From NCBI RefSeq assembly GCF_014897985.1, contig NZ_JABUZA010000008.1:1-64000 (forward strand): DNA of 64,000 nt, in the 5' to 3' direction. Origin of the DNA: Halomonas colorata (GTDB lineage Bacteria > Pseudomonadota > Gammaproteobacteria > Pseudomonadales > Halomonadaceae). The notes under the pieces were generated by a model. It was given only the letters and a program-made list of their open reading frames with translations. It did not search any database and was not told the DNA's origin. The first letter of the stretch is position 1. Each line of letters starts with the position of its first letter. Position numbers and translations under genes: made by a program. Shown here in pieces: positions 47,414 to 57,847 of the stretch.

Positions 47414-48634
47414 TTAGCTCTGCTGACGACCTTTGCCAGCAGCAATCCGCAAGCGTAAAGCATTAAGCTTAATAAAGCCTTCCGCGTCTTTCTGGTTGTA
47501 AGCACCGGCATCGTCTTCAAACGTTGCGATAGACTCATCGAACAAAGACTGCTCGGACTTACGCCCTACTACGGTAGCGTTGCCTTTGTAGAGCTTCATG
47601 CGCACAACGCCGGAGACGTTTTTCTGTGTCTCGTCGATAGCGGCTTGCAGCATGCGACGTTCAGGGCTCCACCAGTAGCCGTTGTAGATCACTTCGGCGT
47701 ATTTCGGCATCAATTGATCTTTCAGGTGAGCCTCTTCGCGGTCCAGCGTCAGCGACTCGATCGCACGGTGAGCACGCAACATGATGGTGCCACCAGGAGT
47801 TTCATAACAGCCACGTGACTTCATGCCCACATAGCGGTTTTCTACGATATCCAGACGGCCAATGCCGTTGTCGCCGCCGACTTTGTTGAGTTTCTCAAGT
47901 ACTTCGTGGGCTTTGAGAGCCTCACCGTCGATCGCGACGATATCGCCTTTCTCGAACGTCAGCTCAACATAGGTAGGCTGATCGGGTGCCGCTTCTGGCG
48001 ACACGCTCCAACGCCACATATCGTCTTCGGCTTCGGCCCACGGATCTTCCAGAATGCCGCCTTCGTAAGAGATATGCAGCAGGTTGGCGTCCATGGAGTA
48101 CGGCGATTTTTTCTTCTTGTTGGAGAAGTCGACCGGGATATTGTGCTCTTCGCAGTAAGCCATCAGCTTTTCACGCGACGTCAGATCCCACTCGCGCCAC
48201 GGCGCAATGACTTTAACGCCCGGCTTCAGCGCGTAGCCGCCCAGCTCGAAACGCACCTGGTCGTTACCTTTACCCGTTGCACCGTGAGAAATGGCGTCCG
48301 CGCCCGTTTCATTGGCAATTTCAATCAAGCGCTTGGCGATCAGCGGGCGTGCAATCGACGTACCCAGCAGGTATTCACCTTCGTAGATCGTGTTGGCACG
48401 GAACATGGGGAAGACGTAGTCACGTACAAACTCTTCACGCAGGTCTTCGATGTAAATTTCTTTAACACCCAGCGCCTGGGCCTTAGCACGGGCCGGCTCG
48501 ACTTCTTCGCCTTGACCGATGTCGGCAGTAAAGGTCACTACCTCGCAGTTGTAGGTTTCCTGCAACCACTTAACGATTACGGATGTGTCCAGGCCGCCTG
48601 AATATGCCAGCACAACCTTTTTGACATCGGACAT
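47414..48634 (-). CDS. argG: argininosuccinate synthase
   Basis: ArgG joins citrulline and aspartate with ATP in arginine synthesis. The PP-loop AYSGGLDTS is at residues 9-17, with '[13 protein letters not shown]' in the synthetase domain. At 406 residues it is the ordinary (not the E. coli, 447) form. AAGGAG precedes the ATG at 48634. A terminator follows, so it is monocistronic. Confidence 0.98.
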   Translation of the reverse strand: MSDVKKVVLAYSGGLDTSVIVKWLQETYNCEVVTFTADIGQGEEVEPARAKAQALGVKEIYIEDLREEFVRDYVFPMFRANTIYEGEYLLGTSIARPLIAKRLIEIANETGADAISHGATGKGNDQVRFELGGYALKPGVKVIAPWREWDLTSREKLMAYCEEHNIPVDFSNKKKKSPYSMDANLLHISYEGGILEDPWAEAEDDMWRWSVSPEAAPDQPTYVELTFEKGDIVAIDGEALKAHEVLEKLNKVGGDNGIGRLDIVENRYVGMKSRGCYETPGGTIMLRAHRAIESLTLDREEAHLKDQLMPKYAEVIYNGYWWSPERRMLQAAIDETQKNVSGVVRMKLYKGNATVVGRKSEQSLFDESIATFEDDAGAYNQKDAEGFIKLNALRLRIAAGKGRQQS

Positions 48635-48846
48635 TCTTTGCTCCTTGTTTATGAAAGCAAGTTCACTAGAAAATGCAGCACCTAATTGCGTGCTGCATGT
48701 TGAAATAAACCCTGAGTATAGCGTTCTCTATGCCCAGCGAATACCGTCAACGACGCCTTAGCAAGAAAGCTGCTAGAATCACACCACTCAAGAGGCGGCT
48801 TGCCGCCCATTTTTGACCGATTACTCGCTTTACTAAGGAGAGCTGC

Positions 48847-49515
48847 ATGAGCGAGGCAATTGCCCGCGAATTAATGGCCCAACGTTTTCGTAGTTATCTA
48901 CCGGTTGTCATTGATTTAGAAACGGGTGGCTTTAATGCCCAAAGTGATGCCGTGCTTGAGATTGCAGCCGTCACGCTCACCATGGACCCAGAAGGCAATC
49001 TGCTGCCTGATGCGACCTATGCCTATCACATCAAACCGTTTGAAGGGGCCAATGTCGAGCAGTCCGCACTGGATTTTACCGGCATCAATCTTGATGACCC
49101 GCTGCGCCGACAGGTAGCGCTCAGTGAGTCTGAAGCATTAGGCGAAATTTTCCGGCCCATACGCAAATCGATAAAAGCGCACGGCTGCTCTCGGGCGATT
49201 TTGGTTGGCCATAATGCCGCCTTTGATCAAGGGTTTCTCAACGCGGCCGCTAACCGGTGCAACGTTAAGCGTAACCCCTTTCACCCTTTCTCGAGTTTTG
49301 ATACCGCAACGCTTGCTGGCCTGGTCTATGGGCAGACGGTGCTGGCGCGGGCTTGCCGCGCAGCGGGCATCGAGTTTGATAATAAAGCGGCGCACTCTGC
49401 ACGCTACGATACCGAGCGCACCGCAGAGCTATTTTGCGCCATGGTTAATCGTTATAAAGATTTGGGTGGCTGGCGTTTAGCCCAGCGTGAGCAAGATCTG
49501 GATGATGGCGAATAA
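48847..49515 (+). CDS. rnt: ribonuclease T
   Basis: RNase T trims 3' ends of tRNA, 5S and other RNAs. It is a DEDDh exonuclease with [11 protein letters not shown], '[15 protein letters not shown]' and '[14 protein letters not shown]'. At 222 residues it matches E. coli (215). AAGGAG precedes the ATG. It is divergent from argG. Confidence 0.95.
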   Translation: MSEAIARELMAQRFRSYLPVVIDLETGGFNAQSDAVLEIAAVTLTMDPEGNLLPDATYAYHIKPFEGANVEQSALDFTGINLDDPLRRQVALSESEALGEIFRPIRKSIKAHGCSRAILVGHNAAFDQGFLNAAANRCNVKRNPFHPFSSFDTATLAGLVYGQTVLARACRAAGIEFDNKAAHSARYDTERTAELFCAMVNRYKDLGGWRLAQREQDLDDGE

Positions 49516-49642
49516 GCCGTTCGTTGGATGCAGCCATTATCGCTTTACGCTAAACTTCGCCACCTTGAGGCACCGGTAGTGAACGTATTTAACACTTCCC
49601 GCGTGCTCCACTTTTTCGCTTTTCAAGAGATGAGACGTTTCA

Positions 49643-50902
49643 ATGGCTCAGCATAATGCCTTTTACGCCCAGTCAGGCGGCGTTACCGCCGTTATTAACG
49701 CTAGCGCCTGTGGCGTTATCGAAGCTTGCCGTCAGGCGCCCGAGCAAATTGGCAAAGTGTATGCCGGTCATAACGGCATCATTGGCGCGTTGACTGAAGA
49801 TCTTATCGATGTAAGCCAGGAAAGTGACGAATCGATCGCTGCGCTACGCCATACGCCAGGCGGCGCATTCGGTTCTTGCCGCTACAAGCTGAAAGATATC
49901 GACACGCACCGTACGCAGTACGAGCGTCTGATCGAGGTTTTTAAAGCCCACGATATTCGCTACTTCTTCTATAACGGTGGCGGCGACAGTGCCGATACCT
50001 GCCTGAAGATTTCTCAGCTGTCTGAAAAACTGGGTTATCCGCTGACCGCCATCCATGTGCCTAAAACCGTGGATAACGATCTGCCGATTACCGATAACAG
50101 CCCGGGCTTTGGTAGCGTTGCCAAATATATTGCCACCTCTACCCGCGAAGCGTCGCTGGATATCGCGTCCATGTGCGCAACGTCTACTAAAGTATTCGTG
50201 CTTGAAGTGATGGGCCGCCATGCTGGCTGGATCGCTGCCGCAGGCGGGCTTGCCGGGGAAGGTGAAGGCGAGCCGCCACATTTGATTATTTTCCCCGAAA
50301 TTGCCTTCAATCGTAAAGCGGTGATGGCGCGTGTAGAAGAAAGCGTTAAGCAGAACGGTTACTGCGTGATTGTGGTATCCGAAGGCGCGCGCTACGAAGA
50401 CGGCACTTTCCTGGCCGATGCGGGTAATACCGATGCCTTTGGCCATCGCCAGTTGGGCGGTGTTGCCCCCACGCTAGCCGGTATGATCAAGCAAGACCTG
50501 GGCTATAAGTACCACTGGGCCGTCGCAGACTATTTACAGCGTGCAGCACGCCATCTGGCATCTAAAACCGACGTTGAACAGGCCTATGCGGTCGGCCGTG
50601 AAGCTGTGACGCTGGCCCTTGCCGGTAAAAACTCGATGATGCCGGCGATTCGGCGTGTTTCTCAATCGCCTTACCAGTGGGATGTCATTTCCGCACCGCT
50701 TTCGCAGATTGCCAACCAGGAAAAGTTTATGCCGCGTGACTTTATCAGCGAAAGCGGTTTTGCGATTACCCAGGCATGTCGTGACTACCTCTCGCCGCTG
50801 ATTCAAGGCGAAGACTTCCCGCCGTTTGAGAACGGTTTGCCCAAAGTGGCTAAGCTCAAGCTTGCCAAAGTGGAACAAAAACTCCCCACTTTCACGCTGT
50901 AA
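49643..50902 (+). CDS. pfp: pyrophosphate-dependent 6-phosphofructokinase
   Basis: The enzyme phosphorylates fructose 6-phosphate reversibly using PPi instead of ATP. The site motif reads NGGGDS (111-116), placing Asp115 where ATP-type enzymes have Gly, and PKTVDND (140-146) has the Lys that marks PPi use. At 419 residues it fits the PPi-PFK group. A strong terminator follows at 50917. The soluble pyrophosphatase gene 2 kb downstream destroys the same PPi. Confidence 0.93.
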   Translation: MAQHNAFYAQSGGVTAVINASACGVIEACRQAPEQIGKVYAGHNGIIGALTEDLIDVSQESDESIAALRHTPGGAFGSCRYKLKDIDTHRTQYERLIEVFKAHDIRYFFYNGGGDSADTCLKISQLSEKLGYPLTAIHVPKTVDNDLPITDNSPGFGSVAKYIATSTREASLDIASMCATSTKVFVLEVMGRHAGWIAAAGGLAGEGEGEPPHLIIFPEIAFNRKAVMARVEESVKQNGYCVIVVSEGARYEDGTFLADAGNTDAFGHRQLGGVAPTLAGMIKQDLGYKYHWAVADYLQRAARHLASKTDVEQAYAVGREAVTLALAGKNSMMPAIRRVSQSPYQWDVISAPLSQIANQEKFMPRDFISESGFAITQACRDYLSPLIQGEDFPPFENGLPKVAKLKLAKVEQKLPTFTL

Positions 50903-50916
50903 GCCAAGCGTATACC

Positions 50917-50951
50917 AAAACGGGCGATGATTATTTCATCGCCCGTTTTTT
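50917..50951 (+). terminator. bidirectional terminator between pfp and the PP2C-kinase gene
   Basis: AAAACGGGCGATGA (50917-50930) pairs perfectly with TCATCGCCCGTTTT (50936-50949) around TTATT; T-runs on both strands. The stem is 14 bp. Confidence 0.95.
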
Positions 50952-50989
50952 ATGGTCAGCTATTTTATAACCGTTTTAATATAGCGGCC

Positions 50990-52708
50990 CTAACGTAGCA
51001 GCCACGACAGCACGAGCAGTAACAGCAATACGCCAGCGACACCCTGCCAGAAATGACGCCGAGGCTCCGTGCGGGGTTCATCCCGGGCGGGTAAACGACC
51101 AAGCGGCACACGCAGCGCATGTAAAAATTCCGATAGCCGCCTAAAGCGCAGCGCTCGCTGAGGATCCAGTGCGCGTCTTAACGCTTCATCTAACTCAATG
51201 GATATTTCAGGGTTCTGGGCACGTGAGCTGCGGTAACTAAGTTCTTCTAAATCCGTATGACTGCGCAATTTGTTAGGCGTGAATTGATACGGCAACGCCC
51301 CGGTCAACAACCAATAAGCGGTTGAGGCTAGCGAGTACTGATCGCTGCGGCGTCCAACGCTGTCGCCTAGCGCATACTCAGGCGCGGTATGCTCGTTAAA
51401 ACCAATTTGGCGCAGCAACTCTCCCGATTGACGGTGGCCATCCGCTTCACGCATATGACATGCGCTAAAATCATTCAGAATCAGCTTCCCATGCGTATCA
51501 ATCAAGATATTATCCGGGGTAATTTGTTGATGGATAATATCCCGGTGATGCAGTGCCTGAACGGCTTTGCCCAGCTGATTGGCAATATCGAGCCGCTGGA
51601 CAAGGCTTGCCTGGGGATGCCTTTCGGCCCACTGGCGAAGCGTCTCGCCTTCCACATGCTGCATTAGATAATAAAGATAGCGCCGCGGCCTTGAAGGCTT
51701 TATCACTTTGACAATGAAGGGTGAGTTAACCCGCTCCACAATCCATTGCTGAAGTAGAAAATGCTCCAGATAAGCATTACGCAGTGAAAGCTCGGGGCTT
51801 GGCGCCTTCATGACCATTTCCCGCTCCGTATGCACATCCCGCACGCGGTAAACCCGAGACTGCGCATTACGTGAAAGCACTTCAATGACTTCCAGACCAT
51901 CCAAGCGTTCACCGGGGGCAAGCTCGGGCGGAATCGGTAAGTCGCCGTAAATCAGGCTTGGGTCATCCGGCGACTCTTCGGGAAGCTCGTCAATACGCAC
52001 CAGTTGAAAGCAAAACTGTTCTCCACCGTAGCCACGCTCCTGGGCACGCTGTTTGGCTTCACTGGCCAAGCGCTCGCAGGCAGCATCCAGGTCACTGGCA
52101 TCCTGGCGAATCAGTCTCACGTAATCTGAGGGCAGCAGCGTGCCGCGCACACCCCGCGTGGTAAATAGAAAAATATCGCCTTGCTTGAGCCCTAGATGGG
52201 TGTAATCAATATCCACACTGCCATCCATTCCCAGCGCCCGGGATGGGTAGTGATAGCCGCCGATGTCGGTGACATGATCACGGCTCAGCTGCTCAAACTC
52301 AGCGCCACGCAGGCGAAAGACCAGTGTATCGCCCATATGAAACAGATGGGCTTCGCGCTGACGGAAGACCATGACCGACATGGAGGAAACAAAGCCGCCC
52401 TCTTTTACATGTTGGCTTTGGCTATAGCACCAGCTGTTCAATGCCCGTAGCACACGAGTTGCCGATGTTTTTGTATCCCAATGGTCGGGTGTGGAAAAGT
52501 AGTCTGCCAAAAACCCCCGCACGCTTAAGTCGCCCGCCTGCTTGGCCAGCGTATTGCGTGACACGGAGTCGCTGATAACCGCACAGCCCCCTTTAACTTT
52601 CAGTATCGGCGCATCAGGGAAACGCACCGACATGGAGCTGCGATGCAAGCGCCTGTCAGGAGCCACAAACGCTTGACCATAACTGATTAGCAACTGGGCA
52701 TGCCCCAC
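50990..52708 (-). CDS. PP2C-like / Ser-Thr kinase-like fusion with decayed catalytic sites
   Basis: Residues about 1-240 are PP2C-like and about 270-530 kinase-like; a single C-terminal membrane helix (about 555-570) anchors it to the inner membrane. In the PP2C part the first metal Asp region reads ISDSVSR rather than DG, the later site reads TTRGVRG (no Asp-Gly) and the final DN is missing (GGEQF). In the kinase part Lys of 'MVMKAP' is kept, but the catalytic loop reads HQQITPDN where HRDxKPxN is expected, and DFG is DFS. It is probably a pseudo-enzyme or a divergent one. The GTG at 52708 follows AGGAGG. It stands alone between pfp and ppa. Confidence 0.85.
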   Translation of the reverse strand: MGHAQLLISYGQAFVAPDRRLHRSSMSVRFPDAPILKVKGGCAVISDSVSRNTLAKQAGDLSVRGFLADYFSTPDHWDTKTSATRVLRALNSWCYSQSQHVKEGGFVSSMSVMVFRQREAHLFHMGDTLVFRLRGAEFEQLSRDHVTDIGGYHYPSRALGMDGSVDIDYTHLGLKQGDIFLFTTRGVRGTLLPSDYVRLIRQDASDLDAACERLASEAKQRAQERGYGGEQFCFQLVRIDELPEESPDDPSLIYGDLPIPPELAPGERLDGLEVIEVLSRNAQSRVYRVRDVHTEREMVMKAPSPELSLRNAYLEHFLLQQWIVERVNSPFIVKVIKPSRPRRYLYYLMQHVEGETLRQWAERHPQASLVQRLDIANQLGKAVQALHHRDIIHQQITPDNILIDTHGKLILNDFSACHMREADGHRQSGELLRQIGFNEHTAPEYALGDSVGRRSDQYSLASTAYWLLTGALPYQFTPNKLRSHTDLEELSYRSSRAQNPEISIELDEALRRALDPQRALRFRRLSEFLHALRVPLGRLPARDEPRTEPRRHFWQGVAGVLLLLLVLSWLLR

Positions 52709-52962
52709 TCATCCTCCTTGGCTAGCCGCTCAGCATAAATTTCCCAGCCGCTATGATACACGCAACGACTTCAATGCGATGCCCAACTAACGTCACGTTT
52801 GCACTGATAAACATGATGCGTCGCTGGCACTTGCACGGTGATACGCCCCTAGCACTATGTTGCATTGGCAATCGTTGAGTCATCTTCGTATAATTCCCGC
52901 CTATTCGTGCAACGCATCAATTGCTTAGCCACTGCATCACCCAAGGACTTAAGGACTCAACG

Positions 52963-53493
52963 ATGAACTTCGATAACATCCCTGCTGGAAAGGATTTGCC
53001 GAACGATATTTACGTGGCGATCGAGATTCCTGCGAACCACGCTCCGATCAAATATGAAATCGATAAAGACATGGGCGCGCTGCTGGTTGACCGCTTCATG
53101 GCTACGCCGATGTTCTACCCCGCCAACTATGGTTTTATCCCGCACACACTGGCGGATGATGGCGATGCGCTGGACGCGCTGGTGGTTACTCCTCACCCGG
53201 TAGCGCCTGGCAGCATTATCCGTGCGCGCCCCATCGGCATCCTGAACATGACCGATGAAGCGGGCGAAGATGCCAAGCTTGTGTGCGTACCGCACCCTAA
53301 ACTCAGCACGCTTTATGATGACATTCAGGAAGTTACCGACCTGCCTGAGCTACTGCGTCAGCAAATTGCACACTTCTTTGAGAACTACAAAGACCTTGAA
53401 AAAGGCAAGTGGGTAAAAGTTGAATCCTGGGAAGGCGTCGAAGCCGCACGCAAAGCCATTGAGAAATCAGCGGCTGCTTACCAAAAGGCATAA
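52963..53493 (+). CDS. ppa: inorganic pyrophosphatase
   Basis: Ppa hydrolyses PPi and pulls biosynthetic reactions forward. The start at 52963 gives [18 protein letters not shown]; the family signature [10 protein letters not shown] with the catalytic Asp residues and '[11 protein letters not shown]' are present. At 176 residues it is the E. coli length. AAGGACTC lies upstream. A hairpin follows at 53528. Confidence 0.97.
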   Translation: MNFDNIPAGKDLPNDIYVAIEIPANHAPIKYEIDKDMGALLVDRFMATPMFYPANYGFIPHTLADDGDALDALVVTPHPVAPGSIIRARPIGILNMTDEAGEDAKLVCVPHPKLSTLYDDIQEVTDLPELLRQQIAHFFENYKDLEKGKWVKVESWEGVEAARKAIEKSAAAYQKA

Positions 53494-53527
53494 AGTGAAC
53501 TAACGCTCACGTTTTGTCTCTATTAAT

Positions 53528-53550
53528 AAGGCCGCCCTCAAGGCGGCCTT
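53528..53550 (+). terminator. terminator-like hairpin after ppa
   Basis: AAGGCCGCC (53528-53536) pairs with GGCGGCCTT (53542-53550) around CTCAA, followed by ATTATT rather than a clean T-run. Confidence 0.7.
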
Positions 53551-53668
53551 ATTATTATGCCAAGCCAACGTTTTTTTATCGTGCTGCTGCCCTATTAAAG
53601 TGTCCGGTTTTCCCTGCGCAAGATCTATGCAGGTGCTTATCCCGTCACACCGCCGTTAAGGATGTATC

Positions 53669-55579
53669 GTGTTATCCATCAAACGCTTAAGTTCGCTCTT
53701 GCTTCTCTGTTGCCTGCCCCTGGTTGCCCAAGCACAGTGGTTTTCATCTAGCAGTGAAGATGCGTTTTTACCGGTGATGGAGGCGTTTCAGTCCAGCGCC
53801 TGGCACGATGGTGAAACGCTTTATGTGGGTATGCAGATTACTCAGGGCTACTACCTTTACCGGCATCAGTTTGCTGTTGAAAGCCAGACGCCGTCGGTAA
53901 CGCTGGGTGGCTCCGTTCTGCCGGAAGGCACATTTACCACCGACGAATTTTTCGGCGACGTTTACACGTTCCGTGATCAGGTAGTATTCGAAACGCCTCT
54001 CGAAAGTGCCTATTCAGGCCCTATTGATATTGCACTCACCTTTCAGGGATGTGCCGATGCCGGGCTTTGCTATCCTCCAGAACGCGTAGACCTTCAGGCG
54101 GCAGAATCAGAACCGCCCGCCCAATATGCTGATTGGCTAAGCGAGAATACCAGCCAAGCTGCTGGCAGCGTAAAGTCTGGCAACACGTCAGACCCCGACA
54201 TGGCCAGTTCATTCTCAAGCTCTGCTTCAAGTTCTGTTTCAAGTTCTGTTTCAAACCCATCTATGGGCACACCACAAAGTGCCGATAGCCGCTTTAGCAC
54301 GCTTTTAAGCGAGGCAAGCCTGCCATTGGCATTAGGGCTATTTTTTCTTGCAGGGCTTGGTCTTACGTTTACACCCTGTGTACTACCCATGATTCCGATA
54401 CTTTCCTCTATTATCGTAGGCCAGAATCCGACCAGACCGCGTGCTTTTGTACTTTCGGCAAGCTACGTACTGGGTATGGCCGTCACTTACGCGGTCGTAG
54501 GCGTGCTGATGGGGCTTTTTGGGGCTGGACTGAACTTACAGGCGCGCCTTCAGTCGGCACCGGTATTAATCACGTTTGCTGTTTTATTTACGCTATTTGC
54601 ACTGGCCATGTTTGGCGCCTTCGAGCTGCGCTTTTCACAACGGCTCACTAATCGTATTGATGCTTGGCAGGCACGCGCCCAAAAAAGCGGCCCTGGCGGT
54701 CTGGCTTTAGCGGGGGCACTTTCCGTTTTAGTAGTATCTCCCTGTGTAACGGCCCCTTTGGCGGGGGCGCTGGTGTTTATTTCCTCAACGGGCGATGCCG
54801 TTATTGGCGGCGCGGTATTGTTTGCCTTAGGCCTAGGGATGGGCTTGCCGCTGTTGCTCGTCGGCACATTTGGCGTAACACTGCTACCCCGCACAGGCGC
54901 TTGGATGAATGGCGTTAAAACCGCCTTTGGCCTGTTGCTGCTGGGTGTCGCGGTCTGGATGATCGAGCGCCTGGTTGCAGGGCCTATTGGGCTATTACTT
55001 TGGGCGGCCCTGGCTATTGGCAGCGCATTGGTGCTTGGCGCTTTAACGTTAAACCAGCGACCAGGTTGGTCACGTGCCCGGCAAACGCTAGGGCTGATGC
55101 TGCTGGCCTGGGGGGTCGCCTTAGTACTGGGCGCAGCTCAGGGCAATAACAATCCCCTGCGCCCGTTAAGCTTCTCAAGCACGTCCGATGCAAGCGCTAA
55201 TATCGCGCTCGCATTTGCGGAAGTGGATAGCTTGGACGAACTGCAGTCAGCACTTACTCAAGCAGACAATGCCAACCAACCCGCTTTTGTACACTTCACT
55301 GCCGAGTGGTGTATCTCATGCAAGGTAATGGAACGTGATGTTTACCCCGACCCACGCGTTGTGGCTGCCCTGGAAGGCTTTACGCTGATTTCAGTCGATG
55401 TGACTGATACCACCGCGCAGAGCCGACAGCTGCTAAATCAATACCAGCTATTTGGCCCACCAAGTCTACTGTTTTTTAATCAAGGCAATGAGATACGCAC
55501 AGCGCGCATTCAGGGGGAAGCCACTGCCAGTGAGCTTGCTGAACATCTTTCGTCATTAAAGCAGTGGTTATCGAGTTAG
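53669..55579 (+). CDS. dsbD: thiol:disulfide interchange protein DsbD
   Basis: DsbD carries reducing power from cytoplasmic thioredoxin to the periplasm for DsbC and cytochrome assembly. A signal peptide ends at about residue 22 (VAQA/Q). The N-terminal periplasmic domain has Cys128 and Cys134 (CADAGLC), then an eight-helix membrane domain with 'FTPCVLPMIPIL' and 'VVSPCVTAPLAGA', then a periplasmic thioredoxin domain with Cys548 and Cys551 (WCISCK). At 636 residues it is full length. A Ser-rich low-complexity linker between the first two domains comes from a 12-bp tandem DNA repeat. Confidence 0.96.
   Translation: MLSIKRLSSLLLLCCLPLVAQAQWFSSSSEDAFLPVMEAFQSSAWHDGETLYVGMQITQGYYLYRHQFAVESQTPSVTLGGSVLPEGTFTTDEFFGDVYTFRDQVVFETPLESAYSGPIDIALTFQGCADAGLCYPPERVDLQAAESEPPAQYADWLSENTSQAAGSVKSGNTSDPDMASSFSSSASSSVSSSVSNPSMGTPQSADSRFSTLLSEASLPLALGLFFLAGLGLTFTPCVLPMIPILSSIIVGQNPTRPRAFVLSASYVLGMAVTYAVVGVLMGLFGAGLNLQARLQSAPVLITFAVLFTLFALAMFGAFELRFSQRLTNRIDAWQARAQKSGPGGLALAGALSVLVVSPCVTAPLAGALVFISSTGDAVIGGAVLFALGLGMGLPLLLVGTFGVTLLPRTGAWMNGVKTAFGLLLLGVAVWMIERLVAGPIGLLLWAALAIGSALVLGALTLNQRPGWSRARQTLGLMLLAWGVALVLGAAQGNNNPLRPLSFSSTSDASANIALAFAEVDSLDELQSALTQADNANQPAFVHFTAEWCISCKVMERDVYPDPRVVAALEGFTLISVDVTDTTAQSRQLLNQYQLFGPPSLLFFNQGNEIRTARIQGEATASELAEHLSSLKQWLSS
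54215..54250 (+). repeat. 12-bp tandem repeat in the dsbD linker
   Basis: TCAAGCTCTGCT, TCAAGTTCTGTT and TCAAGTTCTGTT lie head to tail (54215-54250) and encode Ser-Ser-(Ala/Val)-Ser repeats in the periplasmic linker. Repeat-number change here keeps the frame and should mainly alter linker length. Confidence 0.85.
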
Positions 55580-55916
55580 AAACATAATCCTCTGGATTTT
55601 GTCTTTGTAGTTATTGGCCCGCGCTAATAACCGCACACTCTTAGCTAAACGCTGACTAAGCTGACTAGTGCATTAAGGGGATGTAATGTCTTAGCTATCC
55701 ACTGGACAAGCGCTGGACATGCACTTGTTTTTTCGGCAAACTCCGCTTCCATATTAGTTAAATTCTCAATTTTTTAGCTGTAGAAGGGGTAACGTTCGCT
55801 AACATGCAGCGTTCTCTTGTTTTCTTTAATTGGTTTACTGCGCGCCGAACATGCCACATTTCGCTTTACGTTCAGCGTAGCCAGCTCGCAACCTTCAGAC
55901 ATTAATGGGGCTCAGT
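55580..55916. other. 337-base space between dsbD and accB
   Basis: No gene is supported on either strand. It probably holds the accBC promoter and leader. In many gammaproteobacteria aroQ (type II dehydroquinase) is found here, but no trace of it is seen. No terminator for dsbD was recognised. Confidence 0.5.
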
Positions 55917-56375
55917 ATGGATATTCGCAAAGTAAAAAAATTGATCGAACTGCTCGAAGAATCAAACATTAGTGAAATCGAAATTCAGGAAGGCGAAGAG
56001 TCAGTACGCATCAGCCGCCATCCTAATGGCGCCACTTGGCAGCCCCAGCCAATGCCGCAGTACGGCTACCCGACACAAGCCCCCGCACCAGCCCCCGTTG
56101 CTCCAGGCGCTGACATTGAGCCTCAGGGCGCAAGCTTCCGTGGCAATGCCGTTAATTCACCCATGGTCGGCACGTTCTATCGCAGCCCTGCACCCGGCGC
56201 TAAATCGTTTGTAGAAGTGGGCGACACCGTTAAACAGGGTGATACCGTTTGCATCGTGGAAGCGATGAAAATGATGAACCAGATCGAAGCCGATCGCGAC
56301 GGTGTGGTTGAAGCCATCCTGGTGGAAGATGGTGAGCCGGTGGAATTTGATCAGCCCATGATCGTCCTCGCTTAA
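55917..56375 (+). CDS. accB: biotin carboxyl carrier protein of acetyl-CoA carboxylase
   Basis: AccB carries the biotin that moves carboxyl groups between AccC and AccAD in fatty-acid synthesis. The ATG at 55917 gives [16 protein letters not shown], like E. coli; an ATG four codons earlier is less likely. A Pro/Ala linker (about 35-70) precedes the biotinyl domain with the biotinylated Lys in [12 protein letters not shown]. At 152 residues it is full length. accC follows after 30 bases. Confidence 0.97.
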   Translation: MDIRKVKKLIELLEESNISEIEIQEGEESVRISRHPNGATWQPQPMPQYGYPTQAPAPAPVAPGADIEPQGASFRGNAVNSPMVGTFYRSPAPGAKSFVEVGDTVKQGDTVCIVEAMKMMNQIEADRDGVVEAILVEDGEPVEFDQPMIVLA

Positions 56376-56405
56376 TCTTTCACATCAACACGGGTGGACT
56401 CTCCC

Positions 56406-57746
56406 ATGCTGGACAAGGTACTTATCGCGAACCGCGGCGAGATAGCCCTACGTATCCTGCGGGCCTGTAAAGAACTGGGCATCAAAACCGTAGCGGTACA
56501 CTCTAAGGCCGACCGTGAACTGATGCACGTACGCCTGGCGGATGAAGCTGTGTGTATTGGCCCGGCTTCATCGGCCCAGTCGTATTTAAATATTCCTGCA
56601 CTGATCAGCGCCGCTGAAGTCACCGACTCAAGCGCGATTCATCCGGGCTACGGCTTTTTGTCTGAAAATGCCAACTTTGCCGAGCAGGTTGAGCGTTCAG
56701 GTTTTGCGTTTATTGGTCCGCGCGCTGAAACCATTCGCCTGATGGGCGACAAAGTCAGCGCTATCGAAGCCATGAAGAAAGCCGGTATACCGACCGTTCC
56801 CGGCTCTGACGGCCCGCTTGGCGATGATGATGCTTCGAATCTGGCCGCCGGCAAGCGCGTTGGCTATCCGGTAATTATCAAGGCAGCCGCTGGCGGCGGT
56901 GGCCGTGGTATGCGGGTAGTGCATTCCCAAGACCAACTGCTTGAAGCGATTAGCATCACCCAAAACGAAGCCCAGGCAGCGTTTGGTGATGGCACGGTCT
57001 ACATGGAAAAATTCCTTGAGAAACCGCGTCACGTGGAAGTGCAGGTACTTGCCGATGGCCAGGGCAACGCCATCCACCTGTATGACCGGGACTGCTCACT
57101 TCAGCGCCGCCACCAGAAAGTATTGGAAGAAGCCCCCGCCCCCGGCATTGAGCCACAAGCACGTGCTGACGTGCTCGAAGCCTGCCGTCAGGCGTGTATC
57201 GAAATCAATTACCGCGGCGCAGGTACGTTTGAGTTTCTGTATGAAGATGGCAAGTTCTTCTTCATCGAAATGAACACCCGTGTTCAGGTAGAGCACCCGG
57301 TTACTGAAATGGTAACCGGCGTCGATATCGTTAAAGAGCAGCTGCGCATTGCCTCTGGCCTGCCGCTGTCGATTCGCCAGGAAGACGTAAAGCTTAACGG
57401 CCATGCGTTTGAGTGCCGGATCAATGCCGAAGATTCGCGTACCTTTATGCCTTCACCGGGTAAAGTAACGCTATTTCATGCGCCGGGTGGCCTTGGCGTT
57501 CGTATGGACTCGCATCTTTATACGGGCTATACCGTTCCGCCTCACTACGACTCCTTGATCGGCAAACTGATCACCTGGGGGGCTGACCGCGAAACGGCGC
57601 TGACGCGCATGCGCAACGCCCTGGATGAGCTGCTGGTTGAAGGCATCAAGACCAATATCGATCTGCAGAAAGACCTGGTACGCGATAGTCATTTCCGTCA
57701 AGGGGGTGTCAACATTCACTACCTGGAAAAGAAACTCGCTGGCTAA
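56406..57746 (+). CDS. accC: biotin carboxylase subunit of acetyl-CoA carboxylase
   Basis: AccC carboxylates the biotin of AccB with ATP and bicarbonate. ATP-grasp motifs are '[15 protein letters not shown]' and '[18 protein letters not shown]'. The ATG at 56406 follows GGGTGGA and gives [16 protein letters not shown], the family start. At 446 residues it is full length. A terminator follows at 57791. Confidence 0.98.
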   Translation: MLDKVLIANRGEIALRILRACKELGIKTVAVHSKADRELMHVRLADEAVCIGPASSAQSYLNIPALISAAEVTDSSAIHPGYGFLSENANFAEQVERSGFAFIGPRAETIRLMGDKVSAIEAMKKAGIPTVPGSDGPLGDDDASNLAAGKRVGYPVIIKAAAGGGGRGMRVVHSQDQLLEAISITQNEAQAAFGDGTVYMEKFLEKPRHVEVQVLADGQGNAIHLYDRDCSLQRRHQKVLEEAPAPGIEPQARADVLEACRQACIEINYRGAGTFEFLYEDGKFFFIEMNTRVQVEHPVTEMVTGVDIVKEQLRIASGLPLSIRQEDVKLNGHAFECRINAEDSRTFMPSPGKVTLFHAPGGLGVRMDSHLYTGYTVPPHYDSLIGKLITWGADRETALTRMRNALDELLVEGIKTNIDLQKDLVRDSHFRQGGVNIHYLEKKLAG

Positions 57747-57790
57747 TTTAGAAATCAGCTAATTTTACTGGTTAGCCGATAGTGATGCCA

Positions 57791-57826
57791 AACGGGGTGG
57801 CTGAGTCCACCCCGTTACCGTTTTTG
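57791..57826 (+). terminator. Rho-independent terminator of accBC
   Basis: AACGGGGTGG (57791-57800) pairs with CCACCCCGTT (57807-57816) around CTGAGT, then ACCGTTTTTG. It sits just before prmA, so prmA is likely to have its own promoter or to depend on readthrough. Confidence 0.88.
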
Positions 57827-57847
57827 TTTCTACTGCGGAGACACGCC

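Noticed and set aside
47906..48601. 231-codon open frame opposite argG
   Set aside because: It is the antisense shadow of the highly conserved argG frame; the protein has no recognisable family or ribosome-binding site.
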